In this document: piece by piece, positions 26,187 to 35,927 of the stretch | Layout: the number at the start of each line of letters is the position of its first letter | Position numbering within the stretch: position 1 is the stretch's first letter | NCBI RefSeq assembly: GCF_014395425.1 | Contig: NZ_CP060711.1 | Span: forward strand, 2,170,001-2,234,000 | Origin: Thermomonas brevis | GTDB taxonomy: Bacteria; Pseudomonadota; Gammaproteobacteria; Xanthomonadales; Xanthomonadaceae | Direction of reading: 5' to 3' | DNA length: 64,000 nt | Translations under genes and position numbers: made by a program | The notes under the pieces: generated by a model | The model's input: the letters and a program-made list of their open reading frames with translations, nothing else | Told to the model about the DNA's origin: nothing | Database searches by the model: none

Positions 26187-27359
26187 ATGCCGCAGGACAT
26201 CATCCATACCATCGGCTCGACGATTTATTTCGTCTTCTTCCTGCTGTTCCTGTGGGCGCGCGGCGTGCCGCGGACCAACCCCGGCGCCGGCTGGTGGGCG
26301 GTGGCGATGGCGTTCGCTTTCGTCTCGCGGCTGGCGCTGATGCCGTTCCTGCCCGCGGTGCCCGCTGCCCCGATCGCGTCGGCGATCTACCTGGCGTTGA
26401 ACGTCGTCGAGAAGTTCTGCCTGGTGGTCGGGCTGATCCGGTTCTTCGAGGTGGATTGGCCGCTGCGCCGGTTCCGCCTTGCGCTGGTCGCGGTCGAACT
26501 CTGGATCGCGCTGTGCTTCCTGCTGGAGGTATCGGGCCTGGTGCGCGGCATCGGCATCGCGCTGTTCAACTGCGGCTTCCTGGCCTGCGCCGCATGGATC
26601 GCCTTCGCCAATCGCGATCAGATCGACCGCCGCCTGATGCTCGCGCTGGCGGGATGCAGCGCGTTGCTGGTGCTGCATTGGGCGAGTGCCTACCCGATCA
26701 TCGAGATGGAGCCGTCGTGGGGACGCAACGCGTTCCTGCTGGGCACGGGGCTGGTGATGGCGCAGTACTTCTGCCTGCTGGCGATCGTCCTCGCCAGCTT
26801 CCAGCAGCGCCTGCTGGAGGCCGAATCCAGGGCGCTGGACATGGCCTTCCAGGACCAGCTGACCGGGCTGAGCAACCAGCGCTACATGAGCGCGCTGTTC
26901 GAGAAGGCGCTGGTGCTGGCGAACCGGCCGCACCAGCTGGCGGCGGTGCTCTACATCGACATCGACAACTTCAAGCCGGTCAACGACCGCGGCGGCCACC
27001 GCGTCGGCGACGAGGTGCTGAAGGGCGTGGCGGCGCGGTTGCGGGACGCCACCCGCAGCACCGACATCTGCGCGCGCATCGGCGGCGACGAGTTCGCGGT
27101 CATCTGCACGCAGCTGGACCAGCCGGAGCAGGCCGGTGTCGTCGCGGAGAAGCTGCTGGAGGCGCTGGCCCGGCCGTTCGAGGTCGAGGGCCGGCGCTAC
27201 GTGCTGGGCGCGAGCATCGGCATCAGCCTGTATCCACTGCACGGCGATTCGCTGCGCGTGCTGCTGGAACGCGCGGACCAGGCGATGTACCGGATCAAGA
27301 GCGGCGGCAAGAACGGCTACTGCGTGTGCGAAGCCGGTGCGGAGGCCGGCGCGGCGTAG
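26187..27359 (+). CDS. Membrane diguanylate cyclase (GGDEF), tandem copy 1
   Basis: 390 residues. About six or seven membrane helices fill residues 5-210, starting HTIGSTIYFVFFLLFLWARG. A short coiled linker (FQQRLLEAESRALDMAFQ) precedes a GGDEF domain at about 225-385 with IDIDNFKPVNDRGGH and an intact GGDEF. The I-site RSTD is in the correct position, so product inhibition is expected. The sensory membrane region is not one I can name. It is paralogous with the next gene throughout, so they arose by tandem duplication. The G10 tract forms its ribosome site. Confidence 0.9.
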   Translation: MPQDIIHTIGSTIYFVFFLLFLWARGVPRTNPGAGWWAVAMAFAFVSRLALMPFLPAVPAAPIASAIYLALNVVEKFCLVVGLIRFFEVDWPLRRFRLALVAVELWIALCFLLEVSGLVRGIGIALFNCGFLACAAWIAFANRDQIDRRLMLALAGCSALLVLHWASAYPIIEMEPSWGRNAFLLGTGLVMAQYFCLLAIVLASFQQRLLEAESRALDMAFQDQLTGLSNQRYMSALFEKALVLANRPHQLAAVLYIDIDNFKPVNDRGGHRVGDEVLKGVAARLRDATRSTDICARIGGDEFAVICTQLDQPEQAGVVAEKLLEALARPFEVEGRRYVLGASIGISLYPLHGDSLRVLLERADQAMYRIKSGGKNGYCVCEAGAEAGAA

Positions 27360-27488
27360 GCGCGCGGCTTTGGCCGGCGCGGCGCTTCATGCGCGCCCGC
27401 GCCTGCCGATGACGCGGATGGAGGCGTGGAGAAGCCTCCGGTTGGAAGGCGGGACGCCGCGGGGAACACTGGCTGCTCGGGGGAGCGC

Positions 27489-28649
27489 ATGCCGCACGAG
27501 ATCGTCCACACCATCGGCTCGACGATTTACTTCGTCTTCTTCCTGCTGTTCCTGTGGGCGCGCCGCGTGCCGCGGACCAACCCGGGCGCCGGCTGGTGGG
27601 CGCTGGCGATGGCGTTCGCGCTGGCGTCGCGGCTGGCGTTCATCGCCGTGCTGCCCTACGCCGGCGCCGCCACCGCGATGACGGCCCATGCCGCGTTCAC
27701 CGTGCTGGAAAAGATCGCCCTGGTGACGGGGCTGGCGACGTTCTTCGGGGTCGACCTGCCGCGGCGGCGGTTGCAGGCGGCGGTGGTGGCGGCCGAAGCC
27801 TGGCTGCTGGCCTGCCTGCTGCTGGGCGCGCCGGAGTGGGTGCGCGATCTGGGGGTGGTGGCGTACAACGCCGGCTTCCTCGCCTGTGCCGCGTGGATCG
27901 CGTATGCCCACGGCCGTGCGTTCGACCGGCGGCTGATGCTGGCCGTGTCGGCGGTCAGCGCGCTGCTGGTGCTGCACTGGCTGAGCGTGTTCGCCATCGC
28001 CTGGGAGCCGTCATGGCGGCGCAACGGCTTCCTGCTGGGGATGGCGCTGACGGTGGCGCAATACTTCTGCCTGCTGTCGGCGGTGTTCCGCAGCTTCCAG
28101 CAGCGGCTGCTGGAGGCGGAAGCGAAGGCGCTGGACATGGCGTTCCAGGACCCGCTGACCGGGCTGAGCAACCGCCGCTACATGGATTCGCTGTTCGACC
28201 AGGCGCTGCTGCTGGCCAACCGGCCGCACCAGTTCGCGGCGGTGTTCTACATCGACATCGACAACTTCAAGCCGATCAACGACCGCGACGGCCACCGCGT
28301 CGGCGACGCGGTGCTGAAGACGGTGGCGGCGCGGCTGCGGGCGACGACGCGCAGCACCGACATCTGCGCGCGCATCGGCGGCGACGAGTTCGCCGCCATC
28401 TGCACCCAGCTCGACCGGCCGGAGCAGGCGCACGACATCGCGCGCAAGCTCTTGGAGGCGCTGATGGAGCCGCTGGAGGTCGACGGCCGGCGCTACGCGC
28501 TCGGGGCGAGCATCGGCGCCAGCCTGTATCCGCTGCACGGCGATTCGCTGCCGGTCCTGCTGGAACACGCCGACCGCGCCATGTACGGGGTCAAGAGCGG
28601 CGGCAAGAACGGCTACCGCATGCACGCGCCGGAGCCGGCGACGGCCTAG
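27489..28649 (+). CDS. Membrane diguanylate cyclase (GGDEF), tandem copy 2
   Basis: 386 residues. It matches the preceding gene from end to end: HTIGSTIYFVFFLLFLWAR at the start, the same membrane layout, FQQRLLEAEAKALDMAFQ, IDIDNFKPINDRDGH, I-site RSTD and GGDEF. The two are most different in the middle of the membrane domain, which suggests divergence of the sensed signal while catalysis stays constant. GGGGGAG precedes the ATG. Its stop codon shares a CTAG with the stop of the convergent SDR gene. Confidence 0.9.
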   Translation: MPHEIVHTIGSTIYFVFFLLFLWARRVPRTNPGAGWWALAMAFALASRLAFIAVLPYAGAATAMTAHAAFTVLEKIALVTGLATFFGVDLPRRRLQAAVVAAEAWLLACLLLGAPEWVRDLGVVAYNAGFLACAAWIAYAHGRAFDRRLMLAVSAVSALLVLHWLSVFAIAWEPSWRRNGFLLGMALTVAQYFCLLSAVFRSFQQRLLEAEAKALDMAFQDPLTGLSNRRYMDSLFDQALLLANRPHQFAAVFYIDIDNFKPINDRDGHRVGDAVLKTVAARLRATTRSTDICARIGGDEFAAICTQLDRPEQAHDIARKLLEALMEPLEVDGRRYALGASIGASLYPLHGDSLPVLLEHADRAMYGVKSGGKNGYRMHAPEPATA

Positions 28650-29404
28650 CCGCGGAACACCTGGAAGCCGGCGAACGACTGCGAGGTCGGCATCAGTTCG
28701 ATGCGGTTGACGTTGAGGTGCGGCGGCTGGCTGGCCACCCAGAAGATGGTGTCGGCGATGTCCTCGGCGGTCATCGGGTTGGCGCCGCCGTAGAGCTTGT
28801 CGGAAGCGGCCTGGTCGCCGTGCGTGCGTACCACGGTGAACTCGGTTTCGGCCATGCCCGGCTCGATCGCGGTGACGCGCACGCCGGTGCCGTGCAGGTC
28901 GGCGCGCAGCCCCAGCGAGAACTGGCTGACGAACGCCTTGGTGCCGCCGTAGGCATTCCCGCCGGTGTAGGGATAGGTGGCGGCGGTGGAGCTGATGTTG
29001 ACGATCGCGCCCTTGCGCGCGATGAGCGTCGGCAGCAGGGCGTGGGTCAGCGTCACCAGCGCGGTGACGTTGGTGTCGATCATGGTCTTCCAGTCGGACA
29101 GCAGCGCGTCCTGCGCCGGCTTCGTCCCCTGCGCCAGGCCGGCGTTGTTGACCAGCAGGTCGATGCTCCGGAAGCGTTCCGGCAGCGCGTCCAGCGCGGC
29201 GCGCATCGCCGCCTCGTCGCGGATGTCGAAGCAGGCCGGGTGCAGCGCGTCGCCGAGTTCGGCGCGCAGCGCGTCGAGGCGGTCTGCGCGGCGGCCGGTG
29301 GCGACGACCTGCCAGCCGGCGTCGACGAACTTGCGCGCGGCGGCGCGGCCGAAGCCAGCGGTGGCGCCGGTGATGAGGGCGGTGCGGGGCGTGGAGGTTG
29401 TCAT
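28646..29404 (-). CDS. Short-chain dehydrogenase/reductase, YdfG-like
   Basis: 252 residues, an SDR of the YdfG (NADP 3-hydroxy acid / malonic semialdehyde reductase-like) type. The cofactor motif is TGATAGFGRAAA, with NNAG, serine in NISSTAATYPY and the active-site YGGTKAF (Tyr-x-x-x-Lys), then PGMAETEF. It is the last of a run of minus-strand genes from argS. The substrate is not certain; YdfG homologues act on serine and several 3-hydroxy acids. Confidence 0.88.
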   Translation of the reverse strand: MTTSTPRTALITGATAGFGRAAARKFVDAGWQVVATGRRADRLDALRAELGDALHPACFDIRDEAAMRAALDALPERFRSIDLLVNNAGLAQGTKPAQDALLSDWKTMIDTNVTALVTLTHALLPTLIARKGAIVNISSTAATYPYTGGNAYGGTKAFVSQFSLGLRADLHGTGVRVTAIEPGMAETEFTVVRTHGDQAASDKLYGGANPMTAEDIADTIFWVASQPPHLNVNRIELMPTSQSFAGFQVFRG

Positions 29405-29459
29405 GCCGCCATTCTAGCGGCGCGGGCGCGGTGGCCCAGTTTGGGAGTCGTCGCGGGCG

Positions 29460-29831
29460 TCAGGCTTCGGGCTTCGCCGGCGGCTTGCGCCGCGCGGCGG
29501 GTTTCTTTCCTTCGGCCGGCGCATCCGCCGCGGCGGACGGCTTGCGGCTGCGCCCGGTGCCGGACTTGCCCGCGGTCTTCGCTTTGGTGGCGCGGTGCTT
29601 CTGCAGCATGTCCTCGGCCAGCAGCACGTCCTCGGACAGGATGCCGGCGGCCTTGGCGATGGCGATCCGCGCCTGCGCCTTGTTCTCGTCGGGATTGGCC
29701 AGCAGCAGCTCGCGGATCGCCTCGCGCAGCGCGGCGTCGGCGTTGCGCTTGAGGTTGGCCTTCTCGCCGCGCTGGAGCAGCGCCAGCAGCGCATCGACGA
29801 CGGGTTTGATCAGGGCGGCTTCGATCGGCAT
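29460..29831 (-). CDS. Hypothetical protein with Lys/Ala/Pro-rich tail
   Basis: 123 residues. The N-terminal two thirds is helical (PVVDALLALLQRGEKANLK, EAIRELLLANPDENKAQA). The last 45 residues are low-complexity and strongly basic (KPAARRKPPAKPEA), like nucleic-acid-binding tails. No family recognised. It sits between the interrupted hydrolase and the SDR on the same strand. An ATG at 29840 would add three residues. Confidence 0.65.
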   Translation of the reverse strand: MPIEAALIKPVVDALLALLQRGEKANLKRNADAALREAIRELLLANPDENKAQARIAIAKAAGILSEDVLLAEDMLQKHRATKAKTAGKSGTGRSRKPSAAADAPAEGKKPAARRKPPAKPEA

Positions 29832-29874
29832 CACGGGCATCCTCGCAGTGGAACGAGTATGCCGCGCGGGCATC

Positions 29875-30702
29875 TCAGGGACTGCGATGCTGCGCGAACA
29901 GCCAGTCGCGCCACCAATCGCCGGGGATGAGGTCGCCGGGCGGCGAATGCTCCAGGCCGGCATAGACCCGCAGGCGCGCCTGCCGGCCGCCGGCGGCGCG
30001 GATCGCGGCCACCAGCTCGCGGTCGGAGCCGATCGGGTTTTCGGTGTCGGCGTCGCCGTGCATCGCCAGCACCGGGATGCGGGCCAGCGCGGCGGCCTGC
30101 GTGCGGTCGGGCGCGACCGCGCTCATGAGCACGCCGGCGGCGAACAGGTCCGGCCTCGCCGACAGCGCCAGCCAGCCGGTCGAACCGCCCATGGAGAAGC
30201 CGCTGGCATAGATGCGATGGCGATCCACCGGTTCCCGCGAAGTGATCGCCTCGACAAGTTCGAGCGCGGCCCGCAACTGCGGCGTGGCGTGGGCCATGGT
30301 CGGCGTCGCCGGATCGTCTTAGTCGGCGCTGCGCGCGGCGAACTGCGGCACCAGCACGAAGGCCGGATGGCGGGCGCGTATGGCGGGGATCGCCCAGCTC
30401 CGCGCGGCCACGTCGCGCTCGATCTGCGCGCGGTTGTCGTCGCCGATCGCGCCGGAGTTGTGGAACTGCACCACCAGCGGGTAGCGCCGGCCCGGCTCCA
30501 GCGGGGCCGGCGCGAGCAGCCGGTACGGCAGCACGATGCCGTTGGACGCTTCGAACCGTCCGGCGGCGAACGCGTCCGCGCCGATGGCGGCGGCGGGGCT
30601 GCGGTCCAGCGGCGGCGTGTCGCGGACGGTCTCGATGCCGGGCGCGGACACACATCCGGCCAAGGCGATGCAGGCGCCGACGACGAAGGCGGCGAGGCGC
30701 AT
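29875..30702 (-). pseudogene. Lipoprotein alpha/beta hydrolase interrupted by an in-frame stop
   Basis: A lipoprotein signal (CIALAGC lipobox near residue 17) leads into a dienelactone-hydrolase/depolymerase-like domain: YPLVVQFHNSGAIGDDN, then AFVLVPQFAARSAD. A TAA at 30319-30321 follows, where relatives carry an aromatic residue. The same frame continues without any shift: DDPATPTMAHATPQL, nucleophile elbow GFSMGGS, acid HGDADTENP and histidine LEHSPPGD. All triad parts lie after the stop, so the short product would be inactive. Readthrough, recent loss or a base-call error could explain it. Confidence 0.8.
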
Positions 30703-30705
30703 GGC

Positions 30706-31473
30706 CTAGTTGGTCTTGATCGCCATCGCCGGCAGCCCGCCGCCGGCCAGCTTGCCCTTGGCGTCGGCCAGTTCCGAGGCGCTGCCGTAGGGCCCCATGC
30801 GCACGCGATAGACGGTCTTGCCGTCGATCTGCGCCGACTCCACGCGGGCGCTGAGGCCGAGCATGGCGATCTTGGCCTTCACCGATTCCGCGTCGCCGGA
30901 CGCGCCGAACGCGCCGGCTTGCAGGATGTAGCGGGTGTCGGACGCGGCCGTCTCCGGCTTGGACGCGGTGGCCGGCGCCTGCGCGGGCGCCGGTGCGGCA
31001 CTTGCAGCGGCGGGCGTTTCGCCGAGCGGCGCGGGCAGCGCGGCGTCGCCGGCTGCGGTGGTGCCGGCGGCCGCCGCAGCCGCGGCGGTCTGCTTCGCCG
31101 CGCGCGCCTGCGCCTCGGCTTCGGCCTTGGCGCTGGCGGCCAGCTCGGCGTCGCTCATCGCGACCTCCTGGCCCGGCAGCAGGGTGTAGAAGTCGTACTG
31201 GGTCGGCTTGGGCTTGTCCGCCCCGGGCTTGGCGTCGCCTGCCGGAGCGGTGTCCGGCGCGATCGCTTCGCCCTCGTCGCTGACCGCGGCCGGCAGCGCG
31301 TCGGGATTCGGCTTGGGCCGGAAGAAGCCGTCGCCGCCGTCGGATTTGAGATAGCGCGGCACCAGCAGCACCGCCAGCAGGGTCAGCGCGATACCGATCA
31401 CCAGCCAGGCCCAGCCGGGCAGGCCGTTGGACTGGTTGCGCTTGGCCTGCGATTTTCCGCGACGTGCCGCCAT
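30706..31473 (-). CDS. SPOR-domain membrane protein, FtsN-like
   Basis: 255 residues. A basic cytoplasmic start (ARRGKSQAKRNQSN) is followed by one membrane helix (WAWLVIGIALTLLAVLLVP). A long Ala/Pro-rich periplasmic linker comes next, then a SPOR domain at about 180-252 (YILQAGAFGASGDAESVKAK, then VYRVRMGPYGS). SPOR domains bind denuded septal peptidoglycan, and this layout is that of FtsN. The ATG overlaps the argS stop by one base, so it is translated after argS. Confidence 0.85.
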   Translation of the reverse strand: MAARRGKSQAKRNQSNGLPGWAWLVIGIALTLLAVLLVPRYLKSDGGDGFFRPKPNPDALPAAVSDEGEAIAPDTAPAGDAKPGADKPKPTQYDFYTLLPGQEVAMSDAELAASAKAEAEAQARAAKQTAAAAAAAGTTAAGDAALPAPLGETPAAASAAPAPAQAPATASKPETAASDTRYILQAGAFGASGDAESVKAKIAMLGLSARVESAQIDGKTVYRVRMGPYGSASELADAKGKLAGGGLPAMAIKTN

Positions 31474-33176
31474 CACATGCTCTCCGGGGCGGACACGCCC
31501 AGCAGGTCGAGGCCGTTGGCCAGCACCTGACGCGTCGCCAGCGCCAGCGCCAGGCGCGCGTCGCGCAGGGCGGCGTCTTCCACCAGCACGGGCGAGGCGT
31601 GGTACCAGCCGTGGAAGGCGTTGGCGAGCTCGCGCAGGTATTGCGCGACGAGGTGCGGTTCCAGCGTCGCGCCGGCCGCTTCCACCACTTCGCCGTAGCG
31701 CGACAGCTCGCGCATCAGTTCCTGCGCTGGCGCGTCGTCCAGCAGGTGCAGAGAGGCCGCGCCGTTGGCGGCATCGAAGGCATAGCCCTTCTCGCCGGCC
31801 TGGCGCAGCAGGCTGCACACGCGGGCGTGCGCGTACTGCACGTAGAACACCGGATTGTCGTTCGACTGCGAGCGCGCCAGGTCGATGTCGAAAGTGAGCT
31901 GCGAATCCGGCTTGCGCGCGACCAGGAACCAGCGCGTCGCGTCGCGTCCGGCCTCGTCGATCAGGTCGCGCAGGGTCAGGTAGCTGCCGGCGCGCTTGGA
32001 CAGCTTCACTTCCTCGCCGCCGCGCATCACCGTGACCATCTGGTGCAGCACGTAGTCCGGATAGCCGGCGGGAATGCCGCAGTCCAGCGCCTGCAGGCCG
32101 GCCTTCACGCGCGCCAGCGAGCCGTGGTGATCCGCGCCGAGTTCCGTCACCGCGCGCTCGTAGCCGCGCTGCCACTTGCTCAGGTGGTAGGCGACGTCCG
32201 GCAGGAAATAGGTGTAGGTGCCGTCGGACTTGCGCATCACGCGGTCCTTGTCGTCGCCGAAGTCGGTGGTGCGCAGCCACAGCGCGCCGCCTTCCTCGTA
32301 GGTGTGGCCCTTGGCGACCAGCGCGCGCACGGTTTCCTCGACCTTGCCGTCGGCGTACAGCGAGGACTCCAGGTAATAGGTGTCGAACGACACGCCGAAC
32401 GCGGCCAGATCGGCGTTCTGCTCGCGGCGCAGGTAGGCGACGGCGAACTTGCGGATGGCGTCGAAGTCGTCGGCATCATTCTTGCCGGTGACGATATGGC
32501 CTTCGACTTCCACGCTGTCGCCGCGCAGATAGCTGGCGGCGACGTCGGCGATGTAGTCGCCGTTGTAGGCGTCCGCCGGCCATTCGGCGTCGCCCGGCTT
32601 GAAGCCCTTGGCGCGCGCCTGGGTCGAGCGAGCGAGGTTCTCGATCTGCACGCCCGCATCGTTGTAGTAGAACTCGCGCTTCACGTTCCAACCGTTGGCG
32701 GCCATGACCCGGGCGATGCAGTCGCCGATCACGCCGGCGCGGCCGTGGCCCACGTGCAGCGGGCCGGTCGGATTGGCGGAGACGTATTCCACGCCCACGG
32801 TCTTGCCGCCGCCGCTGGCGTTGCGGCCGAAGGCCTCGCCCGTCGCGTGGATGTCGCGCACCTGCTGCTGCCACGCCGCCGGGGTCAGGTGGAAATTGAT
32901 GAAGCCGGGACCGGCGATGTCCACCTTGGCGATGGCGTCGGAAGCGGGCAGCGCCTCGACCAGCTGCTGCGCCAGCGCGCGCGGATTGGCCTTGGCCCCG
33001 CTCTTGCCTAGCTCGCGCGCCAGCAGCATCGCCGCATTGGTGGAGAAGTCACCGTGCGCGCGCTCCTTCGGCCGCTCGATCACGAACTCGGGCGAGGCAA
33101 GGTCGGCAGGCAGGGTGCCTGCAGTGCGCAGGACGGACAGGCCCTGTTCGATCAGGGCGCGGAGCTGGGTTTTCAC
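31473..33176 (-). CDS. argS: Arginine-tRNA ligase
   Basis: 567 residues, a class I synthetase charging tRNA-Arg. The N-terminal tRNA-binding Add1 domain is followed by the HIGH-like motif [14 protein letters not shown]. The arginine-binding residues lie near SANPTGP, the KMSKS-equivalent region is [16 protein letters not shown], and the C-terminal anticodon-binding domain ends [10 protein letters not shown]. It heads a five-gene minus-strand run (argS, SPOR, hydrolase, hypothetical, SDR) with gaps of 0-55 bp. Confidence 0.97.
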   Translation of the reverse strand: MKTQLRALIEQGLSVLRTAGTLPADLASPEFVIERPKERAHGDFSTNAAMLLARELGKSGAKANPRALAQQLVEALPASDAIAKVDIAGPGFINFHLTPAAWQQQVRDIHATGEAFGRNASGGGKTVGVEYVSANPTGPLHVGHGRAGVIGDCIARVMAANGWNVKREFYYNDAGVQIENLARSTQARAKGFKPGDAEWPADAYNGDYIADVAASYLRGDSVEVEGHIVTGKNDADDFDAIRKFAVAYLRREQNADLAAFGVSFDTYYLESSLYADGKVEETVRALVAKGHTYEEGGALWLRTTDFGDDKDRVMRKSDGTYTYFLPDVAYHLSKWQRGYERAVTELGADHHGSLARVKAGLQALDCGIPAGYPDYVLHQMVTVMRGGEEVKLSKRAGSYLTLRDLIDEAGRDATRWFLVARKPDSQLTFDIDLARSQSNDNPVFYVQYAHARVCSLLRQAGEKGYAFDAANGAASLHLLDDAPAQELMRELSRYGEVVEAAGATLEPHLVAQYLRELANAFHGWYHASPVLVEDAALRDARLALALATRQVLANGLDLLGVSAPESM

Positions 33177-33245
33177 GTGGCGTGGCGACGGCGGTTCAAC
33201 GACCGGCCATTGTACGCGAGCCGCGCCGCGGCTCCGGGCGCGCGT

Positions 33246-33413
33246 TCAGTGCAGGAACAGCTTGACCACCGCCAGCGCCACACTGAACACGCCGGCCACC
33301 GCCACGAACGGATACCACTTCGCTTCCGCGTTGATCTTGGCGGTTTCGGCGATCAGCTTGGCGATCTCGGCTTCGATCTTCTGGGGCTGCATGGCGTCGT
33401 CCGAAGCGTGCAT
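33246..33413 (-). CDS. Small membrane protein, 55 residues
   Basis: An amphipathic helix rich in Glu, Lys and Ala (KIEAEIAKLIAETAKINAEA) precedes one membrane helix (YPFVAVAGVFSVALAVVKLF). The pattern resembles short single-pass proteins found widely in phages and bacteria. There is no known function. It lies between radC and argS on the same strand. Confidence 0.6.
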   Translation of the reverse strand: MHASDDAMQPQKIEAEIAKLIAETAKINAEAKWYPFVAVAGVFSVALAVVKLFLH

Positions 33414-33456
33414 GTGCGTTCTCGCTTGATGGTAACAGTGGTGCATGCCATGGCGG

Positions 33457-34131
33457 TTAAAGCAGTCCGCGCCTTGCCATCGACGTCGGCGGTCCGTCGC
33501 CGACCACGAAATGATCCAGTAGCCGCACGTCCACCAGCGCCAGCGCCTGCTTGATTCGGAGGGTGACGGCGCGGTCGGCGGCGCTGGGCTCCGGGTTCCC
33601 GCTCGGGTGGTTGTGGCCGAGGATCGCCGCCGCCGCGCCGTGGGCCAGCGCGCGCTGCACCAGCACGCGCGGATGGATCTCGGCGCCATCGATGCCGCCG
33701 CGGAACAGTTCCTCGAAGCCCAGCGCACGGTGGCGGGTATCCAAGTACAGCACGGCGAAGACTTCGTGCGGCAGGCCGCGCAGGCGGCGGGTGAAATAGC
33801 GGCCGGCGGCTTCCGGATCGCCGAGCGCCTCGCCGCGCTCCAGCTGCGAGGCCAGATGGCGATGGCCCAGTTCCAGCGCCGCCGCCAGCAGGCAGGCGCG
33901 CGCCGGGCCGATGCCGTGCAGGCGGGTCAGCGCCTTCGGTTCGCGATCCAGCAGGGGACGCAGGCCGGATTGTTCGGCGAGCAGGTCGCGGGCGCCGGCC
34001 ACCGCGTCGCGGCCGGCGGTGCCGGAGCCGAGGAACAGCGCCAGCAGTTCGGCGTCGGACAGGCTGCCGGCGCCGCGGGCCAGCAGCTTCTCGCGGGGAC
34101 GTTCGGTTTCGGGCCAGTCGCGGATGTGCAT
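33457..34131 (-). CDS. radC: RadC/YeeS family JAMM-domain protein
   Basis: 224 residues. The N-terminal helix-hairpin-helix region ([38 protein letters not shown]) is followed by an MPN/JAMM domain with the metal motif [16 protein letters not shown]. Despite the name, a DNA-repair role is doubtful and the function is unsettled. It is divergent from the coaBC-type genes, with about 100 bp between them. Confidence 0.92.
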   Translation of the reverse strand: MHIRDWPETERPREKLLARGAGSLSDAELLALFLGSGTAGRDAVAGARDLLAEQSGLRPLLDREPKALTRLHGIGPARACLLAAALELGHRHLASQLERGEALGDPEAAGRYFTRRLRGLPHEVFAVLYLDTRHRALGFEELFRGGIDGAEIHPRVLVQRALAHGAAAAILGHNHPSGNPEPSAADRAVTLRIKQALALVDVRLLDHFVVGDGPPTSMARRGLL

Positions 34132-34227
34132 GCGCTCATCGTGCGCGTGCGGTCGCGTCGCCGGCAGCGGAACCGGCCCCGGCATCGGGTAAGCTGCCTT
34201 TTTGTGAAGAGGTCGGGGAACGACCCG

Positions 34228-34785
34228 ATGCAGTCTCCGAGTTTTCCCAATCCCGGCCATCGCGTGCTGCTGTGCGTCTGCGGCGGCATCGCCGCGTACA
34301 AGTCGGCGGAGCTGGTGCGCCGGCTGCGCGACGCAGGCGCTGAGGTGCAGGTGGCGATGACCGACGCCGCGCAGCGCTTCGTCGGCGCGCAGACCTTCCA
34401 GGCGCTGTCGCATCGCCCGGTGCGCACCTCGCTGTGGGACGCGCAGGCCGAAGCGGCCATGGGTCACCTGGAGCTGGCCGGCTGGGCGCAGTGGGTGGTG
34501 GTCGCGCCGGCCACCGCCAACACGCTGGCGAAGCTCGCCCACGGGATGGCCGACGACCTGGTCTCGACGCTGTGCCTGGCGACCGAAGCGCCGCTGCTGG
34601 TCGCGCCGGCGATGAACCATCGGATGTGGCGGCACCCGGCCACGCAGTCGAACATCGCGACGCTGCTGGCGCGCGGCGTGCGCATGGTCGGCCCGAACGA
34701 CGGGCCGCTGGCCGAGGGCGAATCCGGCCCCGGGCGGATGGCCGAGCCGGCCGAAATCGTGGCCGCGCTGGGGGCGCTGGCATGA
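34228..34785 (+). CDS. coaC: Phosphopantothenoylcysteine decarboxylase (CoaC domain as a separate protein)
   Basis: 185 residues, the flavin-dependent CoaC half of the usual bifunctional CoaBC. It decarboxylates 4'-phosphopantothenoylcysteine. Features include [19 protein letters not shown], the FMN-contact region [17 protein letters not shown], and the [14 protein letters not shown] motif. The frame ends with a stop just where the CoaB domain would begin, and the CoaB gene overlaps it by 4 bp. An in-frame GTG at 34204 would add eight residues. Confidence 0.9.
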   Translation: MQSPSFPNPGHRVLLCVCGGIAAYKSAELVRRLRDAGAEVQVAMTDAAQRFVGAQTFQALSHRPVRTSLWDAQAEAAMGHLELAGWAQWVVVAPATANTLAKLAHGMADDLVSTLCLATEAPLLVAPAMNHRMWRHPATQSNIATLLARGVRMVGPNDGPLAEGESGPGRMAEPAEIVAALGALA

Positions 34786-35456
34786 GCGCGTCGATGGCGG
34801 GCCTGCGCCTGGTGGTCAGCGCCGGGCCGACCTTCGAGGACATCGATCCGGTGCGTTTCCTCGGCAACCGCAGCAGCGGCAAGATGGGCTTCGCGATCGC
34901 CGCCGCGGCCGCGCAGCGCGGCGCCGAGGTGGTGCTGGTGGCCGGCCCGGTGCAACTGCCCACGCCTGCCGGCGTGCGGCGCGTGGACGTGCGCAGCGCG
35001 CAGCAGATGCACGACGCGGTGATGGCGGAGCTGCCCTGCGATGCCTACATCGGCGCCGCGGCGGTGGCCGACTTCACCCCGCGCGCGATCGCGCCGAGCA
35101 AGCTGAAGAAGCAGCCGGGGCAGGACACGCTGGTGTTGGAGCTGGTCAAGACCCGCGACGTGCTGGCCGACGTGGCCGTCCACGCGCGGCGGCCGCGTTT
35201 GGTGGTGGGATTCGCGGCGGAAACCGAGGACGTGGCCGGCTACGCGCGCGGCAAGCTGGAGCGCAAGCGGCTCGACCTGATCTGCGCCAACCGGGTGGGA
35301 CTGCCGGGCAGCGGGTTCGAGAGCGACGACAACGCGCTGCTGGTCATCGACGCCGCCGGCGAGCGGGCGCTGGGCCCGGCGCCGAAGGCGGAGCTGGCGG
35401 TCGCGCTGCTGGACATCATCGGGGAGCGGTTGATGCGACAGGGGGAACGCGGTTGA
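34782..35456 (+). CDS. coaB: Phosphopantothenate-cysteine ligase (CoaB domain as a separate protein)
   Basis: 224 residues, the CoaB half, which joins cysteine to 4'-phosphopantothenate using CTP in coenzyme A synthesis. It begins a few residues before the canonical [20 protein letters not shown] and keeps the active-site GAAAVADF, the lysine stretch SKLKKQ and the ANRVG motif. Together with the preceding gene it sums to about 409 residues, the length of a normal fused CoaBC. The ATGA overlap would couple translation. A single-base indel in the linker is the alternative explanation. Confidence 0.9.
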   Translation: MSASMAGLRLVVSAGPTFEDIDPVRFLGNRSSGKMGFAIAAAAAQRGAEVVLVAGPVQLPTPAGVRRVDVRSAQQMHDAVMAELPCDAYIGAAAVADFTPRAIAPSKLKKQPGQDTLVLELVKTRDVLADVAVHARRPRLVVGFAAETEDVAGYARGKLERKRLDLICANRVGLPGSGFESDDNALLVIDAAGERALGPAPKAELAVALLDIIGERLMRQGERG

Positions 35457-35914
35457 GCGCGCACGCATTGCAGGTGAAGTTGCTGGACGCGCGCTTCGGC
35501 GGCGAGTGGCCGCTGCCGGCCTACGCCACCGAACACAGCGCGGGCATGGACCTGCGCGCCGCGCTGGACGCGCCGCTGGAGCTGCGGCCCGGCGCGGCCG
35601 AGCTGGTGCCGTCGGGGCTGGCGATCCACATCGGCGATCCCGGCCTGTGCGCGGTGATCCTGCCGCGCTCCGGGCTGGGCCACAAACACGGCATCGTGCT
35701 GGGCAACGGCACCGGCCTGATCGACGCCGACTACCAGGGGCCGCTGATGATCAGCGTGTGGAACCGCGGCGATGCGGCCTTCACCATCGCCCCGGGCGAC
35801 CGCATCGCCCAGCTCGTCCTGCTGCCGGTGGTGCGCGCCGCGCTGCAGGTGGTGGATACTTTCGAGGAGAGCGCGCGTGGACAGGGTGGCTTCGGCCATA
35901 CCGGCGTGCGCTGA
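35453..35914 (+). CDS. dut: dUTP diphosphatase
   Basis: 153 residues. Hydrolyses dUTP to dUMP, keeping uracil out of DNA. All five trimeric dUTPase motifs are visible: [30 protein letters not shown] and the C-terminal GQGGFGHTG. The start is a TTG at 35453, overlapping the coaB stop and preceded by AGGGGGAACG. The coaBC-dut order is conserved in many gammaproteobacteria. Confidence 0.96.
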   Translation: MSAHALQVKLLDARFGGEWPLPAYATEHSAGMDLRAALDAPLELRPGAAELVPSGLAIHIGDPGLCAVILPRSGLGHKHGIVLGNGTGLIDADYQGPLMISVWNRGDAAFTIAPGDRIAQLVLLPVVRAALQVVDTFEESARGQGGFGHTGVR

Positions 35915-35927
35915 CAGGGGAACGCGA

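Noticed and set aside
34434..34781. Upstream extension of the CoaB frame, which stays open through the CoaC gene
   Set aside because: The extension is an out-of-frame reading of CoaC with no resemblance to protein families; the overlap ATG at 34782 gives the normal CoaB start.
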